64,000 nucleotides of DNA from Ignavibacteria bacterium (GCA_016710985.1 JADJTX010000005.1:173748-237747), one strand, 5' to 3'; numbered from the stretch's first letter, positions 20,456 through 30,370 are shown. Notes: generated by a model not told the origin, from the letters alone. A program made the numbers and translations.

Positions 20456-21544
20456 ATGTTAAATTTAATTTCATTTATCAGGTTCAGAAATAATTTTGTC
20501 ATTACTATAATTTTACTTTTAATATCAAATTTTTGTTATTCACAGAAGGATGAAATTTACGATAATTATGAAGTGTTCGACGGGCATTACCATCTTACCA
20601 ATTACATTCAGGAAGGGGTAACTATTCAGCAGCAGCTGGATAACATGGGTGACGTCGTCGGAAGATGTGTATTGTTCGGAATTCCGCTTCAGCAGATGTG
20701 GTCTTATGGAAACTCCGGGAGTGAAGCTCCGAAATATTATCTCGACACGGATGCACCTTTATATTATTATTCTTTTTCAGACGCTTTTATTGCAATGCAG
20801 TATCTTTCACTTAAAGATGAACAGAAGAAGCGGTTTGATCCTATGATCACTGCATTCAATCCTGCCGACATGTATGCAGCGGCTCATATTAAAAGAGTGC
20901 TTCAGACATTTCCGGGAGTGTTCACCGGTATCGGTGAATTTTCTATTCATAAAGAATTTGTTTCTTCCAAAGTTGCGGGTGAAGTTGCAAGTCTTTTAAA
21001 TCCTGCGCTTGACAGTATTTTCAGCCTTTGCGCTGAAACAGGTCTGCTGGCTATTTTACATAATGATATCGACAAGCCGTTTCCGAAAGCTTACACACAA
21101 AGTTATGTTTCCGATATGGTTGATGTTGTCAAAAGACATCCGGGTGCAACTATCATATGGGCTCACGTAGGTCTTGGAAGGATTGTTCGCCCTGTAAAAG
21201 ATCAGATCTCAATAATAAGAGAAATGTGTGAAGACCCTTCTCTCAGTAATCTTTATTTTGATATCTCGTGGGATGAAGTTGCAAAGTACATTATCAGAAA
21301 TGATTCAACTGTGCAGGGAGTTGCAGATTTGTTAAATACATACCCGGACAAATTTCTTTTCGGAAGTGATAATGTAGCATCGCCTGATCAGAAAACTTAT
21401 CTGGGCGTTTATTACATGTATCAGCCGTTGTGGGATAAGCTTATTCCTGAGACAAGAGAGAAAGTCAAGAAAGGGAATTACAAAAGATTGTTTGATGAAG
21501 CAGCTGCTAAGGTAAGAGCGTGGGAAAAAGATAATATTAAATGA
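20456..21544 (+). CDS. Secreted amidohydrolase-family (TIM-barrel) protein
   Basis: A 362-residue protein with an N-terminal hydrophobic signal (NNFVITIILLLISNFCYSQ) and an amidohydrolase_2-like barrel. The first metal pair is DGHYH (His-x-His), later HNDID and IWAHVGLGR supply His residues, and FGSDN supplies the final Asp. Length and order fit metal-dependent hydrolases acting on C-N or C-C bonds; the substrate is unknown. The signal suggests a periplasmic or lipid-free secreted enzyme. It follows the AI-2E gene by about 90 bases. Confidence 0.75.
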   Translation: MLNLISFIRFRNNFVITIILLLISNFCYSQKDEIYDNYEVFDGHYHLTNYIQEGVTIQQQLDNMGDVVGRCVLFGIPLQQMWSYGNSGSEAPKYYLDTDAPLYYYSFSDAFIAMQYLSLKDEQKKRFDPMITAFNPADMYAAAHIKRVLQTFPGVFTGIGEFSIHKEFVSSKVAGEVASLLNPALDSIFSLCAETGLLAILHNDIDKPFPKAYTQSYVSDMVDVVKRHPGATIIWAHVGLGRIVRPVKDQISIIREMCEDPSLSNLYFDISWDEVAKYIIRNDSTVQGVADLLNTYPDKFLFGSDNVASPDQKTYLGVYYMYQPLWDKLIPETREKVKKGNYKRLFDEAAAKVRAWEKDNIK

Positions 21545-21554
21545 TGTGATACAA

Positions 21555-21607
21555 TCGCCGCCCTTGTTGGTGTTCCTGAGCAAATCGAAGGTCACCAACG
21601 GCGGCGG
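21555..21607. repeat. GC-rich palindrome after the amidohydrolase gene
   Basis: CGCCGCCCTTGTTGGTG pairs with CACCAACGGCGGCG across a loop containing cctgagcaaatcgaagg. The stem is much more GC-rich than its surroundings. It may act as a terminator although no T run follows; it looks like a dispersed repeat unit. Confidence 0.5.
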
Positions 21608-21734
21608 GAATAAATCTAAAATTAATCCAGTCCGGATCATACCTGTCTTTTTTTAATAGTAGGTGATGATGCTGTGGAAAATTTTCAAATTTAAACAAGA
21701 AGCATTTTTAAATTAATGGCAACAGAAAATTATA

Positions 21735-22438
21735 ATGACAGAAGAACCAAAAAATAAAGAAGCATTGCTGAATGCGTTTGAGGAAAAGTTAGATAAAATC
21801 CTTGCCAAAGTAGAAGAACAAAAACCACACAGCTTGTGGACATATTAACTGCGATTCTGCTTTCATTAGCAACCATTGGATCCGCCTGGTGTGCATATCA
21901 GTCAACTTTATGGGGGGGAGTTCAGACTTTTGAATTAGTTGATGTAAATAAAGCAGGACGGTTGTCTTCGGAAAATTTTATTCGAGGGAATCAGAAAAGA
22001 ACTGCAGACGCTATCATTTTGATGAAATATATTGATGCAAGTGAAGAAGGAAATATTAAAATGAGAGACTTCTATTTCAGCAGATTCGATTCGACGTTGA
22101 AAAATTCAACTTCAGAATGGCTTAAGCTTGATCCATTTAATAATCCTGGCGCTCCAAACTCACCTATGAGAATGAAATCCTATGTACTTAAGGAAGAGAC
22201 GGAAGCTGATAATCAATTAAATCGGAGTGGGGAAAAACTGGCTTCTGCAAATGAAGCAAACAGGATTTCCGACACATATATTCTGTTGACTGTTCTTTTT
22301 GCTGCAGTACTGTTCTTTGGAGGTGTTGCCGGTACTTTGCAGTCTGATCTGGTTCGGAATATATGCCTGATACTGTCAGCAATAATATTCTGTGTAACTC
22401 TGTTTGTTTTGATCAGTATGCCGGTAACAACAATATAA
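21735..22438 (+). CDS. Membrane protein of unknown family, frameshifted at 21820-21824
   Basis: The ATG at 21735 opens a charged, helical N-terminus (EEKLDKILAKVEEQ) that stops early. One extra A in the five-A run at 21820-21824 joins it to the frame ending at 22438, giving about 234 residues. The joined protein has a membrane helix near residues 38-55, a soluble middle, and two C-terminal helices. WCAYQSTLWGG after the first helix is a recognisable conserved-looking block, but I cannot name the family. It is an inner-membrane protein with its N-terminus probably in the cytoplasm. Confidence 0.6.
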
Positions 22439-22589
22439 AATTTGGGATTTGGAATTTCGGATTTGGGATTGATTGGATTTAACTGATTTGAATTGACCAT
22501 TGATTATTGACCATGAGCAAAGAATTAATTTAATAAGATTAATTAAGTAACCTTTTCTCAAAAAATTGTATTTGTTAAAGAATAATCTT

Positions 22590-23300
22590 ATGAAATATTT
22601 TATAGTTTTATTATTAGTGATATTTACCGGTAAATCATACGCACAATATGATTCAATCGCTGTAGCGATCCTTGACAGTATGAGCAATGAAATAAGTGAG
22701 CTTGAGACCTGCAGTTTCAGGTATACTTCGGAATATGACATTCCAAATGACGAATTTGGTCTGATAACTCATTCGGAATCCGGAATTGTTTATATGAAAG
22801 GACCGGATAAAATATTTGTAGAAAAGAAAGGTGATAAAGGTCACAAGAGTTTTTTTTATAACGGGAAAACTATGTTGTTGTACTCATTTGATAAAAATCA
22901 ATATGCATCTGCTCCGGCTACAATGAGCCTAATAGAATTGATTGATTCAATCAGCAGTTATTATGGAGTTGAATTCCCCGGAGTTGATGTGTTTTATCCG
23001 GATTTTGTTGATAACCTCCTTGAGACTTCGAATAATCTTATTTATCTCGGTTTAGCTATGGTCGGAAATACAGAATGTTACCATATTGCCGGCGCAAGGG
23101 ATGATATGACATTTCAATTCTGGATTTCTCCGGATAAGTATTCGCTTCTTGTTAAGATGTCGATAGTTTATTTAACCAAACCTGAAGATCCGAGATATTC
23201 TATAGTTTTCAGTGATTGGAAATTGGATGAAAACATAGATGATTCAAAGTTCGAATTTTCCCTGCCTGAAGGTGCACTTCTAGTAAAGCTAATCAAATAA
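22590..23300 (+). CDS. Periplasmic DUF2092-like protein
   Basis: The protein (236 residues from the ATG at 22590) begins with a signal peptide (YFIVLLLVIFTGKSYAQ). The upstream frame from 22566 has no signal-like extension, so I prefer 22590. The mature part resembles DUF2092, a LolA-like fold of periplasmic proteins: SGIVYMKGPDKIFVEKKGD, a LLxYSFDKNQY block, CYHIAG and WISPDKYSLLVKM. A lipid- or lipoprotein-carrier role is suggested by fold only. The gene for a DUF6515-like protein follows after 19 bases, so they are probably co-transcribed. Confidence 0.75.
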   Translation: MKYFIVLLLVIFTGKSYAQYDSIAVAILDSMSNEISELETCSFRYTSEYDIPNDEFGLITHSESGIVYMKGPDKIFVEKKGDKGHKSFFYNGKTMLLYSFDKNQYASAPATMSLIELIDSISSYYGVEFPGVDVFYPDFVDNLLETSNNLIYLGLAMVGNTECYHIAGARDDMTFQFWISPDKYSLLVKMSIVYLTKPEDPRYSIVFSDWKLDENIDDSKFEFSLPEGALLVKLIK

Positions 23301-23319
23301 AAAATTAAATTTAAAAATC

Positions 23320-24293
23320 ATGTCAACAAAAATAATTTTAGCTGCATTTATCATTTCAATATTTGTAATGGCAATGCCGGATGACAGCAGCGCTCAAAGA
23401 ATGAGGGGAGGAAACAGAGGTAGTATAAACAGATCCGGAAACACCGGAAGGAATTACAGCGGCAACAAAAAATTAACGGTGGAAATATTAACAAATCTAA
23501 TTCTAACAGAACCTATAAGAATAAGAGTAATTCAAACATAAATAAAAATAAAGTTAACAGGGACAACATCAAAGGAGATAATACAGGCAGAGATAAAATG
23601 AGCAAAGACAAAATCGGAACAGACAAAGGCAGAACTGATAAAATGGGTAACAAAGATAAGAGGGGAGACAAAGATAATAAAAGAGATGGTATAAGGGACG
23701 ATGACCGCGATGGAATCAATAATGGTGACAGAAACGGAATAAGGGGAGATGGTGACAGAAACAATTATTTCGACAATGACATAAACATATACCATGGGTA
23801 TAATTACAGCGGATACCGTCCTTATTACTATCATCCTTATTCTCCATACGGCTGGGGAGCGTACTGGTATCCGGTTGGTATATTTATGACAACACTTACG
23901 GCTTCAGCTATTTTATTGTCGGATGATGATGGAGATGAATACAATTACTACTATGATCAGGGTGTTTATTATCAGGAGTCTGAAGGCAAGGATGGCTATA
24001 CTGTAGTCCAGGCACCGGAAGGAAAAGAAATTACCACTCTTCCCGCGGGATACACTGAAACGGTAGCCGGGAACATGAGATATTATTATTACGGCGGTGT
24101 TTTTTATGTTCAGTCAGATAAGGGATATAGAGTAACGTCCGCACCTCTCGGAGCCATAGTTTATAAACTGCCTGAAGGCGGAGAGGAATTGGATTTTCAG
24201 GGGAATAAACTGATTAAATATAACGGAGCTTATTATCAGCCGATTATAGTTGACGGACAGGATGCATATGAAGTAGTGAAGTACAAAGGGTAG
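23320..24293 (+). CDS. DUF6515-like secreted protein with Asp/Asn/Lys/Arg-rich linker, frameshifted at 23467-23472
   Basis: A signal peptide (IILAAFIISIFVMAMP) is followed by a long low-complexity linker rich in Asn, Lys, Asp, Arg and Gly, a hydrophobic segment (GIFMTTLTASAILL), and repeated YYYYGGVFYVQSDKGY-type units typical of DUF6515-like proteins. The first frame stops at 23541; one extra A in the six-A run at 23467-23472 joins it to the frame ending at 24293, giving about 324 residues. Function unknown; probably surface- or periplasm-located. It partners with the DUF2092-like gene just upstream. Confidence 0.7.
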
Positions 24294-24392
24294 GGATAGG
24301 TATTTGAGTATTGAGTATTGAGATTGAAGCGTCCGAAAAGTATCGGATTCCTTTCCTAATTTTTAATACCTAAATTCTTAATCCTAATTGAT

Positions 24393-25329
24393 TCAAACCT
24401 CAACTCCGAAATCAATCTTTAACACTTCTTTAAGTCCTTCTTCAAAAGTTCTCGGATTATAATCGGGCATAAGAGTTTTTAAGTAAGCTATGTCTGTCCT
24501 TTTTTCAAAAGTACCGTCCGGTTTGGAAGTATCCCATTTTATTGGTTTGTCGAATTCAAAAACTTTCTGTGCAATCTCAATATATTCCTTAATGGAGTGA
24601 TCGAATCCCGTCCCTATGTTCACTATCTCCGGCTTGTCATAATTTTCCATAAGATAAATACATACATCTGCACAGTCATCTACATATAGCGCTTCACGTC
24701 TCGGTTTACCGCTTCCCCAGAACATAAGCTCAGTCCCTTCACGCTGAGCATTCACGAATTTCTGAATCATCGCCGCTATGAAGTGGCTGTTGTTAAGATC
24801 GTAATTATCATTAGGACCATATAGATTTGTAGGCATTGCAGCTATTGCATTTATTCCGTATTGCTGCCTGTAAAGCTGACATGCAATAATTCCCATACCT
24901 TTTGCTACTGCATAACCTTTGTTTGTTTCTTCAAGAGGACCATGCATAAAACGTTTCTCATTTATCGGCTGAGGATTATCCTTTGGGATAGATACAGGTT
25001 GAACCGGTGTATAAAAGTTTTGTCTTCGGCGAAAAATTTTTCAACGCTTCGAGTACATTTAAGATCATCAGTGCATTCTGATAGAGAAAATCCGCCTGCC
25101 GTGTATTATTGGCGAGTATTCCTCCGACAAGCCCCGCAACCATATAAACATTATCCGGCATTTCCTCTTTGAAGAATTTTTCCAAATCTTCTTTTTTCAA
25201 AAGATCAAAACCATCCTTTCGTGACGGCGTTAATATGTTTTCATAACCTTTCTTCTTAAGCTGCCTTACTATGGAGCTTCCGAGCATTCCGGTATTGCCG
25301 AAGACGGCGGATTTGTTGTGTGAGTACAT
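24393..25329 (-). CDS. fcl: GDP-L-fucose synthase, frameshifted at 24980-24981
   Basis: An SDR-family epimerase/reductase that makes GDP-L-fucose from GDP-4-keto-6-deoxymannose. It has the nucleotide loop GNTGMLGSS, GLVGGILANN, GSTCIYPK with the catalytic Ser/Thr, GYAVAKGMG with the Tyr-x-x-x-Lys pair, and PTNLYGPNDNYD. The N-terminal frame (to 24976) and C-terminal frame (24947 on) join if one G of the GG at 24980-24981 is removed, giving about 312 residues, the normal size. No gmd partner is in the window. It supplies a sugar for surface polysaccharide. Confidence 0.92.
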
Positions 25330-25393
25330 TGGTTTTTTATAATAAGTCAGACGTCAAGCGTTAGACGCTAGAGCGAAGACGTTAGACATTTAG

Positions 25394-25746
25394 TTAATTA
25401 ATTTTAAAAATTAAATTTGATAATTTAGCAAAGAGTATATTTATCAATTCATTGAAATTTAAATCATTTTCACTTAAATAGTGAAGTTCTTTTCCAATTA
25501 TTAATTGAGTATCAATTTCTACTAAAGACGATCTTGAAATTTCAAGAAATCTTTTCTTTTCCATGGATGATTTTCTTGCACATCCTTCAGCTAAATTTGA
25601 AGCTATGGAAACTGAAGCTCTTCTTAATTGATTGGTTATTCCAAATAGTTCTGCCTTCGGAAAATTATCAGTAAGTTTATAAATAATTTTGTTAATTCAA
25701 TACTAAGTTTCCATACATCCAACTTTTTATGACTTAAATTCAACAT
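25394..25746 (-). CDS. Four-helix-bundle (S23/IVP-like) protein, frameshifted at 25687-25690
   Basis: Reading down from the ATG at 25746, HKKLDVWKLSIELTK leads after one missing A (T run 25687-25690) into IIYKLTDNFPKAELFGITNQLRRASVSIASNLAEG and a long C-terminal helix. Lengths and motifs (KxxVWxxS, FPxxExFGxxxQxRRAxxSIxxNxAEG) match the four-helix-bundle family first found as the 23S rRNA intervening-sequence protein. About 117 residues, normal size. These occur as stand-alone genes of unknown function in Bacteroidota. It is flanked by tandem microrepeats on both sides. Confidence 0.8.
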
Positions 25747-25846
25747 ATAATCCTCCTTTGTTTTAATAAATTCAAAAACTACTTTACAATATAATTTAAA
25801 TAATTTCTAATTCAAATCTCTGACGTTTACATTTGACATCTCGTTT

Positions 25847-25889
25847 ACGTCTCACGTCTCACGTCTCTTTGACGTCTCACGTCTCACGT
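25847..25889. repeat. ACGTCTC tandem microrepeat overlapping a stop codon
   Basis: Tandem copies of acgtctc, read as gtgagacg on the minus strand, lie immediately after the aldehyde dehydrogenase. Its TGA stop codon is part of the first unit. A related gacgtt...gcgttagacg patch lies at 25340-25390. Confidence 0.65.
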
Positions 25890-27311
25890 AACAACCATCA
25901 CCTTTCTCTCCGTCATCTCCTCGATCGCATACTTTACACCTTCTCTCGAGTTTCCCGAATCTTTCAATCCTCCATAGGGCATTGAATCCATTCTGTAAGT
26001 AGAAACATTGTTTATTATCACTCCGCCTGTTTCAATGTTATTGAAAGCATAAAATGCATTATGTATGTTCTCCGTGAAAACTCCCGCCTGCAATCCGAAA
26101 ATTGAGTCATTCACTTCTTCAACTGCTTTTTTGAATTCGCTAAATTTTGTTAATGTGATCACAGGTGCAAAAACTTCTTTTGAATTAACATCCATCTCTT
26201 TGGTTGTATTTACAAGAATGGCCGGCTCAAGCACCGCATTCACTCTCTTCCCGCCTGCTATTAATTCAGCTCCCGATCCGACAGCATCTTTTATCCATGT
26301 TTCAATTTTCTTCGCATCGTTTTCTGTTATCATTGAGGCTACATCTGTATCATCTTTATAAGGGTTTCCGACTTTTACCTTCTTAGTTTCTTCAATGAGT
26401 ATTTTTTCAAATTCATCATAAATTTTTTCATGCACAAATACCCTCTGAACAGAAATACAGCTTTGACCGGCCTGTCCAAATCCGCCGAGGATTATTTTTG
26501 CAACTGCGCCTTTTATATCAGCACTCTGATCCACTATCACGCCTGCATTTCCTCCAAGCTCCAGGGATATTTTTTGTCTGTTGATCTTCTTCTTTAATTT
26601 CCAGCCGACTTCTGAACTGCCTGTAAAGCTTATCATTTTTATTCTGTCATCTGAAATAAATTTCTCAATCTCACTTCCTGAAGAAGTAACAACATTCACC
26701 GGACAATAGTCAAGCTCAAGTTCATCACAGCTTTCCTTAATAATTTTCACAATTTCAATTCCGCATGTCAGTGAAGCCGATGCAGGTTTCAGCAATACTA
26801 CATTGCCGGAAGCCAATGCCGGCGCGAGTTTGTGAGCGACTAGATTTACAGGAAAGTTCCAGGGTGTAATTGCTAAAATTAATCCTATTGGAAATCTTTT
26901 TATAATCCCTGTAACATTCTCAGAACCTTTAAGAAGATCAAGATCAATGACTTCCCCTTCAATTCTTTTTGATTCTTCACTTCCAAGCTTAAATGTAAGT
27001 GCAGCCCTGTCAATTTCAATTCTTGAGAACTTAACCGGCTTGCCGGTTTCAGAAGTGATCAACTTTGCAAGTTCTTCTTTTCTTTCAGAAATTTTCAATG
27101 AAATTTTTTCAAGAAGCTCTGCTTTTAAATATACCGGTGAATTTTTGTATTTCGAAAAGACCTCTGTTAAATAATCCAATGAAGAGTTTATGTGATCTGT
27201 CCCGGATTTGTATGCCTTTGAGACAACTTCATTAGTGTAAGGATTTTTAATTTCGGCAACAGCATCCGAAGAAATGAAATCATTTCCAATTAAGAATTTT
27301 TCTATCTGCAT
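25884..27311 (-). CDS. Aldehyde dehydrogenase
   Basis: A 475-residue NAD(P)-dependent aldehyde dehydrogenase. It has the oxyanion Asn152 in TPWNFP, general base Glu251 in LELGGN, and catalytic Cys285 in GQAGQSC. The pattern is nearest to the lactaldehyde/phosphoglyceraldehyde branch (GapN- or MJ1411-like), so an aldehyde of glycolytic or pentose origin is possible; the exact substrate is not clear. ATG start at 27311. Downstream of a DUF423 gene on the same strand with an 81-base gap. The last codons merge into a tandem repeat. Confidence 0.92.
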   Translation of the reverse strand: MQIEKFLIGNDFISSDAVAEIKNPYTNEVVSKAYKSGTDHINSSLDYLTEVFSKYKNSPVYLKAELLEKISLKISERKEELAKLITSETGKPVKFSRIEIDRAALTFKLGSEESKRIEGEVIDLDLLKGSENVTGIIKRFPIGLILAITPWNFPVNLVAHKLAPALASGNVVLLKPASASLTCGIEIVKIIKESCDELELDYCPVNVVTSSGSEIEKFISDDRIKMISFTGSSEVGWKLKKKINRQKISLELGGNAGVIVDQSADIKGAVAKIILGGFGQAGQSCISVQRVFVHEKIYDEFEKILIEETKKVKVGNPYKDDTDVASMITENDAKKIETWIKDAVGSGAELIAGGKRVNAVLEPAILVNTTKEMDVNSKEVFAPVITLTKFSEFKKAVEEVNDSIFGLQAGVFTENIHNAFYAFNNIETGGVIINNVSTYRMDSMPYGGLKDSGNSREGVKYAIEEMTERKVMVVT

Positions 27312-27392
27312 TTAATTTAAAATAATCAATTCAATGTTCATATAATATTTAAATGATGATGAAATTTACAGTTAACTTATTGAAAATGGCTG

Positions 27393-27758
27393 TCAGTCTT
27401 TCTTAAGTGCGTTTATTATCAAAACTATCCAGCCTGTCAGCAGAAAAATTCCCCCGACAGGCGTTATCATTGCAAAAAATTTTATTGAAGTTACGGAATA
27501 AATGTACAATGAGAAGGAAAATAAAATTACCCCCGTTAAAAAAAATGTTTCTGCCTTAAGATATTTTATAATTCCGGACAAAGCAACTGATAGCATTACA
27601 ACAGAATGTATCAGATGATACTGAATTCCGGTTTTAAAAATTTCCATCATTTCTGGACTCAATTCAGATTTCAAAATATGAGCTCCGAATGCGCCGAGAG
27701 CTACTCCGAGAAAGCCCATTATACCAGCGGTGATCATCCATTTTCTCTGTATGTCCAT
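27393..27758 (-). CDS. DUF423 membrane protein
   Basis: A 121-residue protein with four membrane helices and the DUF423 (YgdD-like) signatures GFLGVALGAFGAH near residue 15-27, YHLIHSVVML, and TPVGGIFLLTGW. The family is widespread with no settled function. It lies 12 bases after the inositol monophosphatase gene, so these two belong to one operon. Confidence 0.9.
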   Translation of the reverse strand: MDIQRKWMITAGIMGFLGVALGAFGAHILKSELSPEMMEIFKTGIQYHLIHSVVMLSVALSGIIKYLKAETFFLTGVILFSFSLYIYSVTSIKFFAMITPVGGIFLLTGWIVLIINALKKD

Positions 27759-27770
27759 TAAGTATTATAT

Positions 27771-28535
27771 TTATTTGATCACTTCAAGCATTGCTTTCTG
27801 AACAATGACGTTATTTACAGCCAGAATTTCTTTTCCGTAGATCGAATATTTACCACCCGATAGATCCGTTACGAGCCCGCCTGCTTCTTTCACTATTAAA
27901 TATCCCGCCGCCACATCCCATGCATTTAAATTATATTCCCAGAATCCTTCAAATCTTCCGCAAGCAGTCCAGCAAAGATCAAGCGCGGCTGATCCTAATC
28001 TCCTTATCGGTATGTCCTTCAGAATGAATTTTTTAAAAATTGAAACCGGATCAGGCGTATAACTGCTGGAGTTGTACGGGAAACCGGTTACGAGCAATGA
28101 CCTTTCAAAATCTTCACAAACAGAAACAGAAATTTTTTCATCATTAAGGAAAGCTCCTTTGCCTTTCTCAGAAAAGAAAAACTCCCCTGACATAGGATTG
28201 TAAACCGCACCCATTATTACTTCGCCGCTTTTTTCTACTGCAATCGAAACACAGGAAAGAGGTATCGAATGCGCATAATTTACTGTCCCGTCTATCGGAT
28301 CAATTATCCATTTGTACTCAGAATCCTGAATCAAAGCGCCTGCTTCTTCAGATAAAATATAATGTCCCGGGAAATCCTGCTTTATGATTTCAAAGATCTT
28401 CATCTCGGATCTTTTATCGATCTCAGTTACAAGATTTGAAACAATTTCCTTGCTGGATATTTTATATGTTCCTCCGAAATTCTCTTTTAAAATTTTCCCG
28501 GATTCAAGAGCTGCTTTCATTAATGTATTCTTCAT
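27771..28535 (-). CDS. suhB: Inositol monophosphatase family protein
   Basis: A 254-residue Mg-dependent phosphatase. Metal-binding signatures are EEAG (residues ~68-71), DPIDGTVNYAH (~85-95) and NAWDVAAGYLIVKEAGG near the C-terminus. The family removes phosphate from myo-inositol-1-phosphate or related sugar phosphates, and in some bacteria also joins the antitermination complex. It starts 12 bases after the stop of the MBL hydrolase gene, within a tight minus-strand operon. Confidence 0.9.
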   Translation of the reverse strand: MKNTLMKAALESGKILKENFGGTYKISSKEIVSNLVTEIDKRSEMKIFEIIKQDFPGHYILSEEAGALIQDSEYKWIIDPIDGTVNYAHSIPLSCVSIAVEKSGEVIMGAVYNPMSGEFFFSEKGKGAFLNDEKISVSVCEDFERSLLVTGFPYNSSSYTPDPVSIFKKFILKDIPIRRLGSAALDLCWTACGRFEGFWEYNLNAWDVAAGYLIVKEAGGLVTDLSGGKYSIYGKEILAVNNVIVQKAMLEVIK

Positions 28536-28546
28536 CTTAAAATATA

Positions 28547-29311
28547 TTATAAATTAAATTCTATCCCGTCATAACCAAGCTCGATCCCTTTTGGCAGAGT
28601 CGAATTTATTTTATCATGAAGAATATCGTGTGTGAGATGAGTTAAGTAAGTTCTCTTTGGCTTTACTTTGAGCGCAACTTCGATTGCCTGCTGTAAATTG
28701 AAATGAGTCGGATGAGGGCGTATACGTAAAGCGTTAATCACAAGGACTTTAAGACCCTGCAGCTTTTGAATTTCTTCATCAGTAATTTTACTGCAGTCAG
28801 TAATGTAAGCAAAATTTTCGATCCTGTATCCGAATATTTTTAAATTTCCATGAAGACATTCTACAGGAATGACCTTAACGTCTCCAAGGTAGAATTCTTT
28901 ATTCTCAATATAATTAAAATGAACCAGCGGAACTGCGTGATGCCTTATCAGTTCTGCATCAAAAACATATCTGAATGTTACCTTCAGTTCATCCATCGTT
29001 GTCTTGTTTCCATACAGTTCTATGACTTTGTTATGCTTCTGTGTTATCTGTCTCAGATCATCCATCCCGTTAATGTGATCAACATGATGATGAGTATAAA
29101 GCACGGCATCAATATCATCAATTTTATTCTTAAGCATCTGCTGCCTGAAATCAATTGAAGTGTCAATCAGTATTTTCATACCGTTTACATTTACAAATGC
29201 AGACGTTCGTAATCTTTTATCTTTTGAATTTGAAGAAAGACAGGTTTCACATTTACAGCCTATCACCGGTACGCCCTGAGATGTGCCCGTTCCAAGTATT
29301 GTTACTTTCAT
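28547..29311 (-). CDS. MBL-fold metallo-hydrolase, PhnP-like
   Basis: A 254-residue metallo-beta-lactamase-fold hydrolase with the HHHVDH metal motif (THHHVDHING), a GTGTSQG start, ITDCS and a C-terminal LTHLTHD. The N-terminal GCKCETC resembles the extra zinc site of PhnP-type phosphodiesterases. PhnP cleaves cyclic ribose phosphates; this copy lies without other phn genes, so another phosphodiester is likely. First functional gene of a run that continues into suhB. Confidence 0.88.
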   Translation of the reverse strand: MKVTILGTGTSQGVPVIGCKCETCLSSNSKDKRLRTSAFVNVNGMKILIDTSIDFRQQMLKNKIDDIDAVLYTHHHVDHINGMDDLRQITQKHNKVIELYGNKTTMDELKVTFRYVFDAELIRHHAVPLVHFNYIENKEFYLGDVKVIPVECLHGNLKIFGYRIENFAYITDCSKITDEEIQKLQGLKVLVINALRIRPHPTHFNLQQAIEVALKVKPKRTYLTHLTHDILHDKINSTLPKGIELGYDGIEFNL

Positions 29312-29329
29312 TGATCTTAAATGTATTAT

Positions 29330-29641
29330 TTATTCAATCAATTTATCCGCACCGCTTTCCTTTTCGACCAGGTCACGGATCATTGGCTTTAAGAAAATGC
29401 CTTCAACTCCTATCCTTGAAATATTCTTTACCAGTATGTTTATTTTTTTATCCTGCTCTAAGTTTTTATTGAGCAGAAACAATTTCTGATCTCTTAAAAG
29501 ACAAAATCCTCCTTTAAAAACTCCTTTTTCAATCCGCACTGAAAATCCGAGTTTTTCAAGAACCTCTATAAGCTCATCAATCAATGCATCTTTCTGTTCG
29601 TTGAATACAGTATTAACGGTTTTCTTTATTATCTTAGACAA
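29330..29641 (-). CDS. Hypothetical protein, 103 residues
   Basis: Starts with TTG at 29641 and ends 18 bases before the MBL gene. It has an N-terminal helix rich in Lys/Glu, then beta strands (FSVRIEKGVFKGGFCLLRDQKLFLLNK) and a C-terminal helix. No known motif, no signal peptide. Tight spacing to the MBL gene suggests co-expression; a small companion protein of this type upstream of such hydrolases is plausible, but I cannot name a family. Confidence 0.65.
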   Translation of the reverse strand: MSKIIKKTVNTVFNEQKDALIDELIEVLEKLGFSVRIEKGVFKGGFCLLRDQKLFLLNKNLEQDKKINILVKNISRIGVEGIFLKPMIRDLVEKESGADKLIE

Positions 29642-29700
29642 CAGAGTCTGAAGTTAAAAGTTAAAGGTTGAAAGTGTTAAAAGCTGAATGTTGAATCGTA

Positions 29701-30309
29701 TCATTTGATCTCTTCTGTCATCAGATCATCTTCCTCATGAAAAATATACTTGTAACCGTGAGTATCTTCGAGTAATTTTTCTTCTTCTTCTATCTGTGCC
29801 ATGCTCTTTTTCATCGGCTTAAATACAGACAGCCAGATAATGGTGTAATAGCTCATCACGGCGATCCACGGAACTCCTCTCAGAAATCCTATACGTTCCC
29901 CGAACAATTCAAGCAGCCTGTCATGATTTGCGGGACGCTTGTCAAAAAGAATCATAAATTTCAGGTCAATGTAAGCGGTATATATTTCAACAGGTACAAA
30001 TACGAAAAATAAAATCGCACTCATCAGCAGCCAAGGGTTTTCTCTCAGATTTATTTTACAGGATCTTAAAAAAATGATCGCGCAGATCAGAACTACCGGA
30101 TATGAGATCATTATCAGCAGAGATGAATCGGAAACCATTTTAAATATCTGATTTTCTTCATCCGGAGGAATGCTTGTTCTGAAATTGAACTCATCGTAAT
30201 TAAGCAGCTGATTTCCTATAAAGAATCTTACATTGATTGCTCCAAGCCAGAAAATCGCTGCAACAATAAGTAAAAAAAGGGAGACTTTTGCTTTTTTGTT
30301 TAAATTCAA
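29701..30309 (-). CDS. Four-helix membrane protein of unknown function
   Basis: A 202-residue protein with hydrophobic helices near residues 8-28, 62-80, 90-112 and 144-163, followed by an acidic cytoplasmic tail (EEEEKLLEDT, HEEDD). The start is a TTG at 30309. No family recognised. It is separated from the next minus-strand gene by a 59-base stretch with aaagttaaaaggttgaaag microrepeat words. Confidence 0.6.
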   Translation of the reverse strand: MNLNKKAKVSLFLLIVAAIFWLGAINVRFFIGNQLLNYDEFNFRTSIPPDEENQIFKMVSDSSLLIMISYPVVLICAIIFLRSCKINLRENPWLLMSAILFFVFVPVEIYTAYIDLKFMILFDKRPANHDRLLELFGERIGFLRGVPWIAVMSYYTIIWLSVFKPMKKSMAQIEEEEKLLEDTHGYKYIFHEEDDLMTEEIK

Positions 30310-30370
30310 AATTTAAGAATATTGATTGCAGACAATTTAGTCAAATTAAATTTTGTTGTTAATGATAAAA

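Noticed and set aside
23513..23834. Minus-strand Ser/Leu/Pro- and Ile/Val-rich frames opposite the DUF6515-like gene
   Set aside because: They mirror the Asp/Asn/Lys-rich linker of the real gene on the plus strand.
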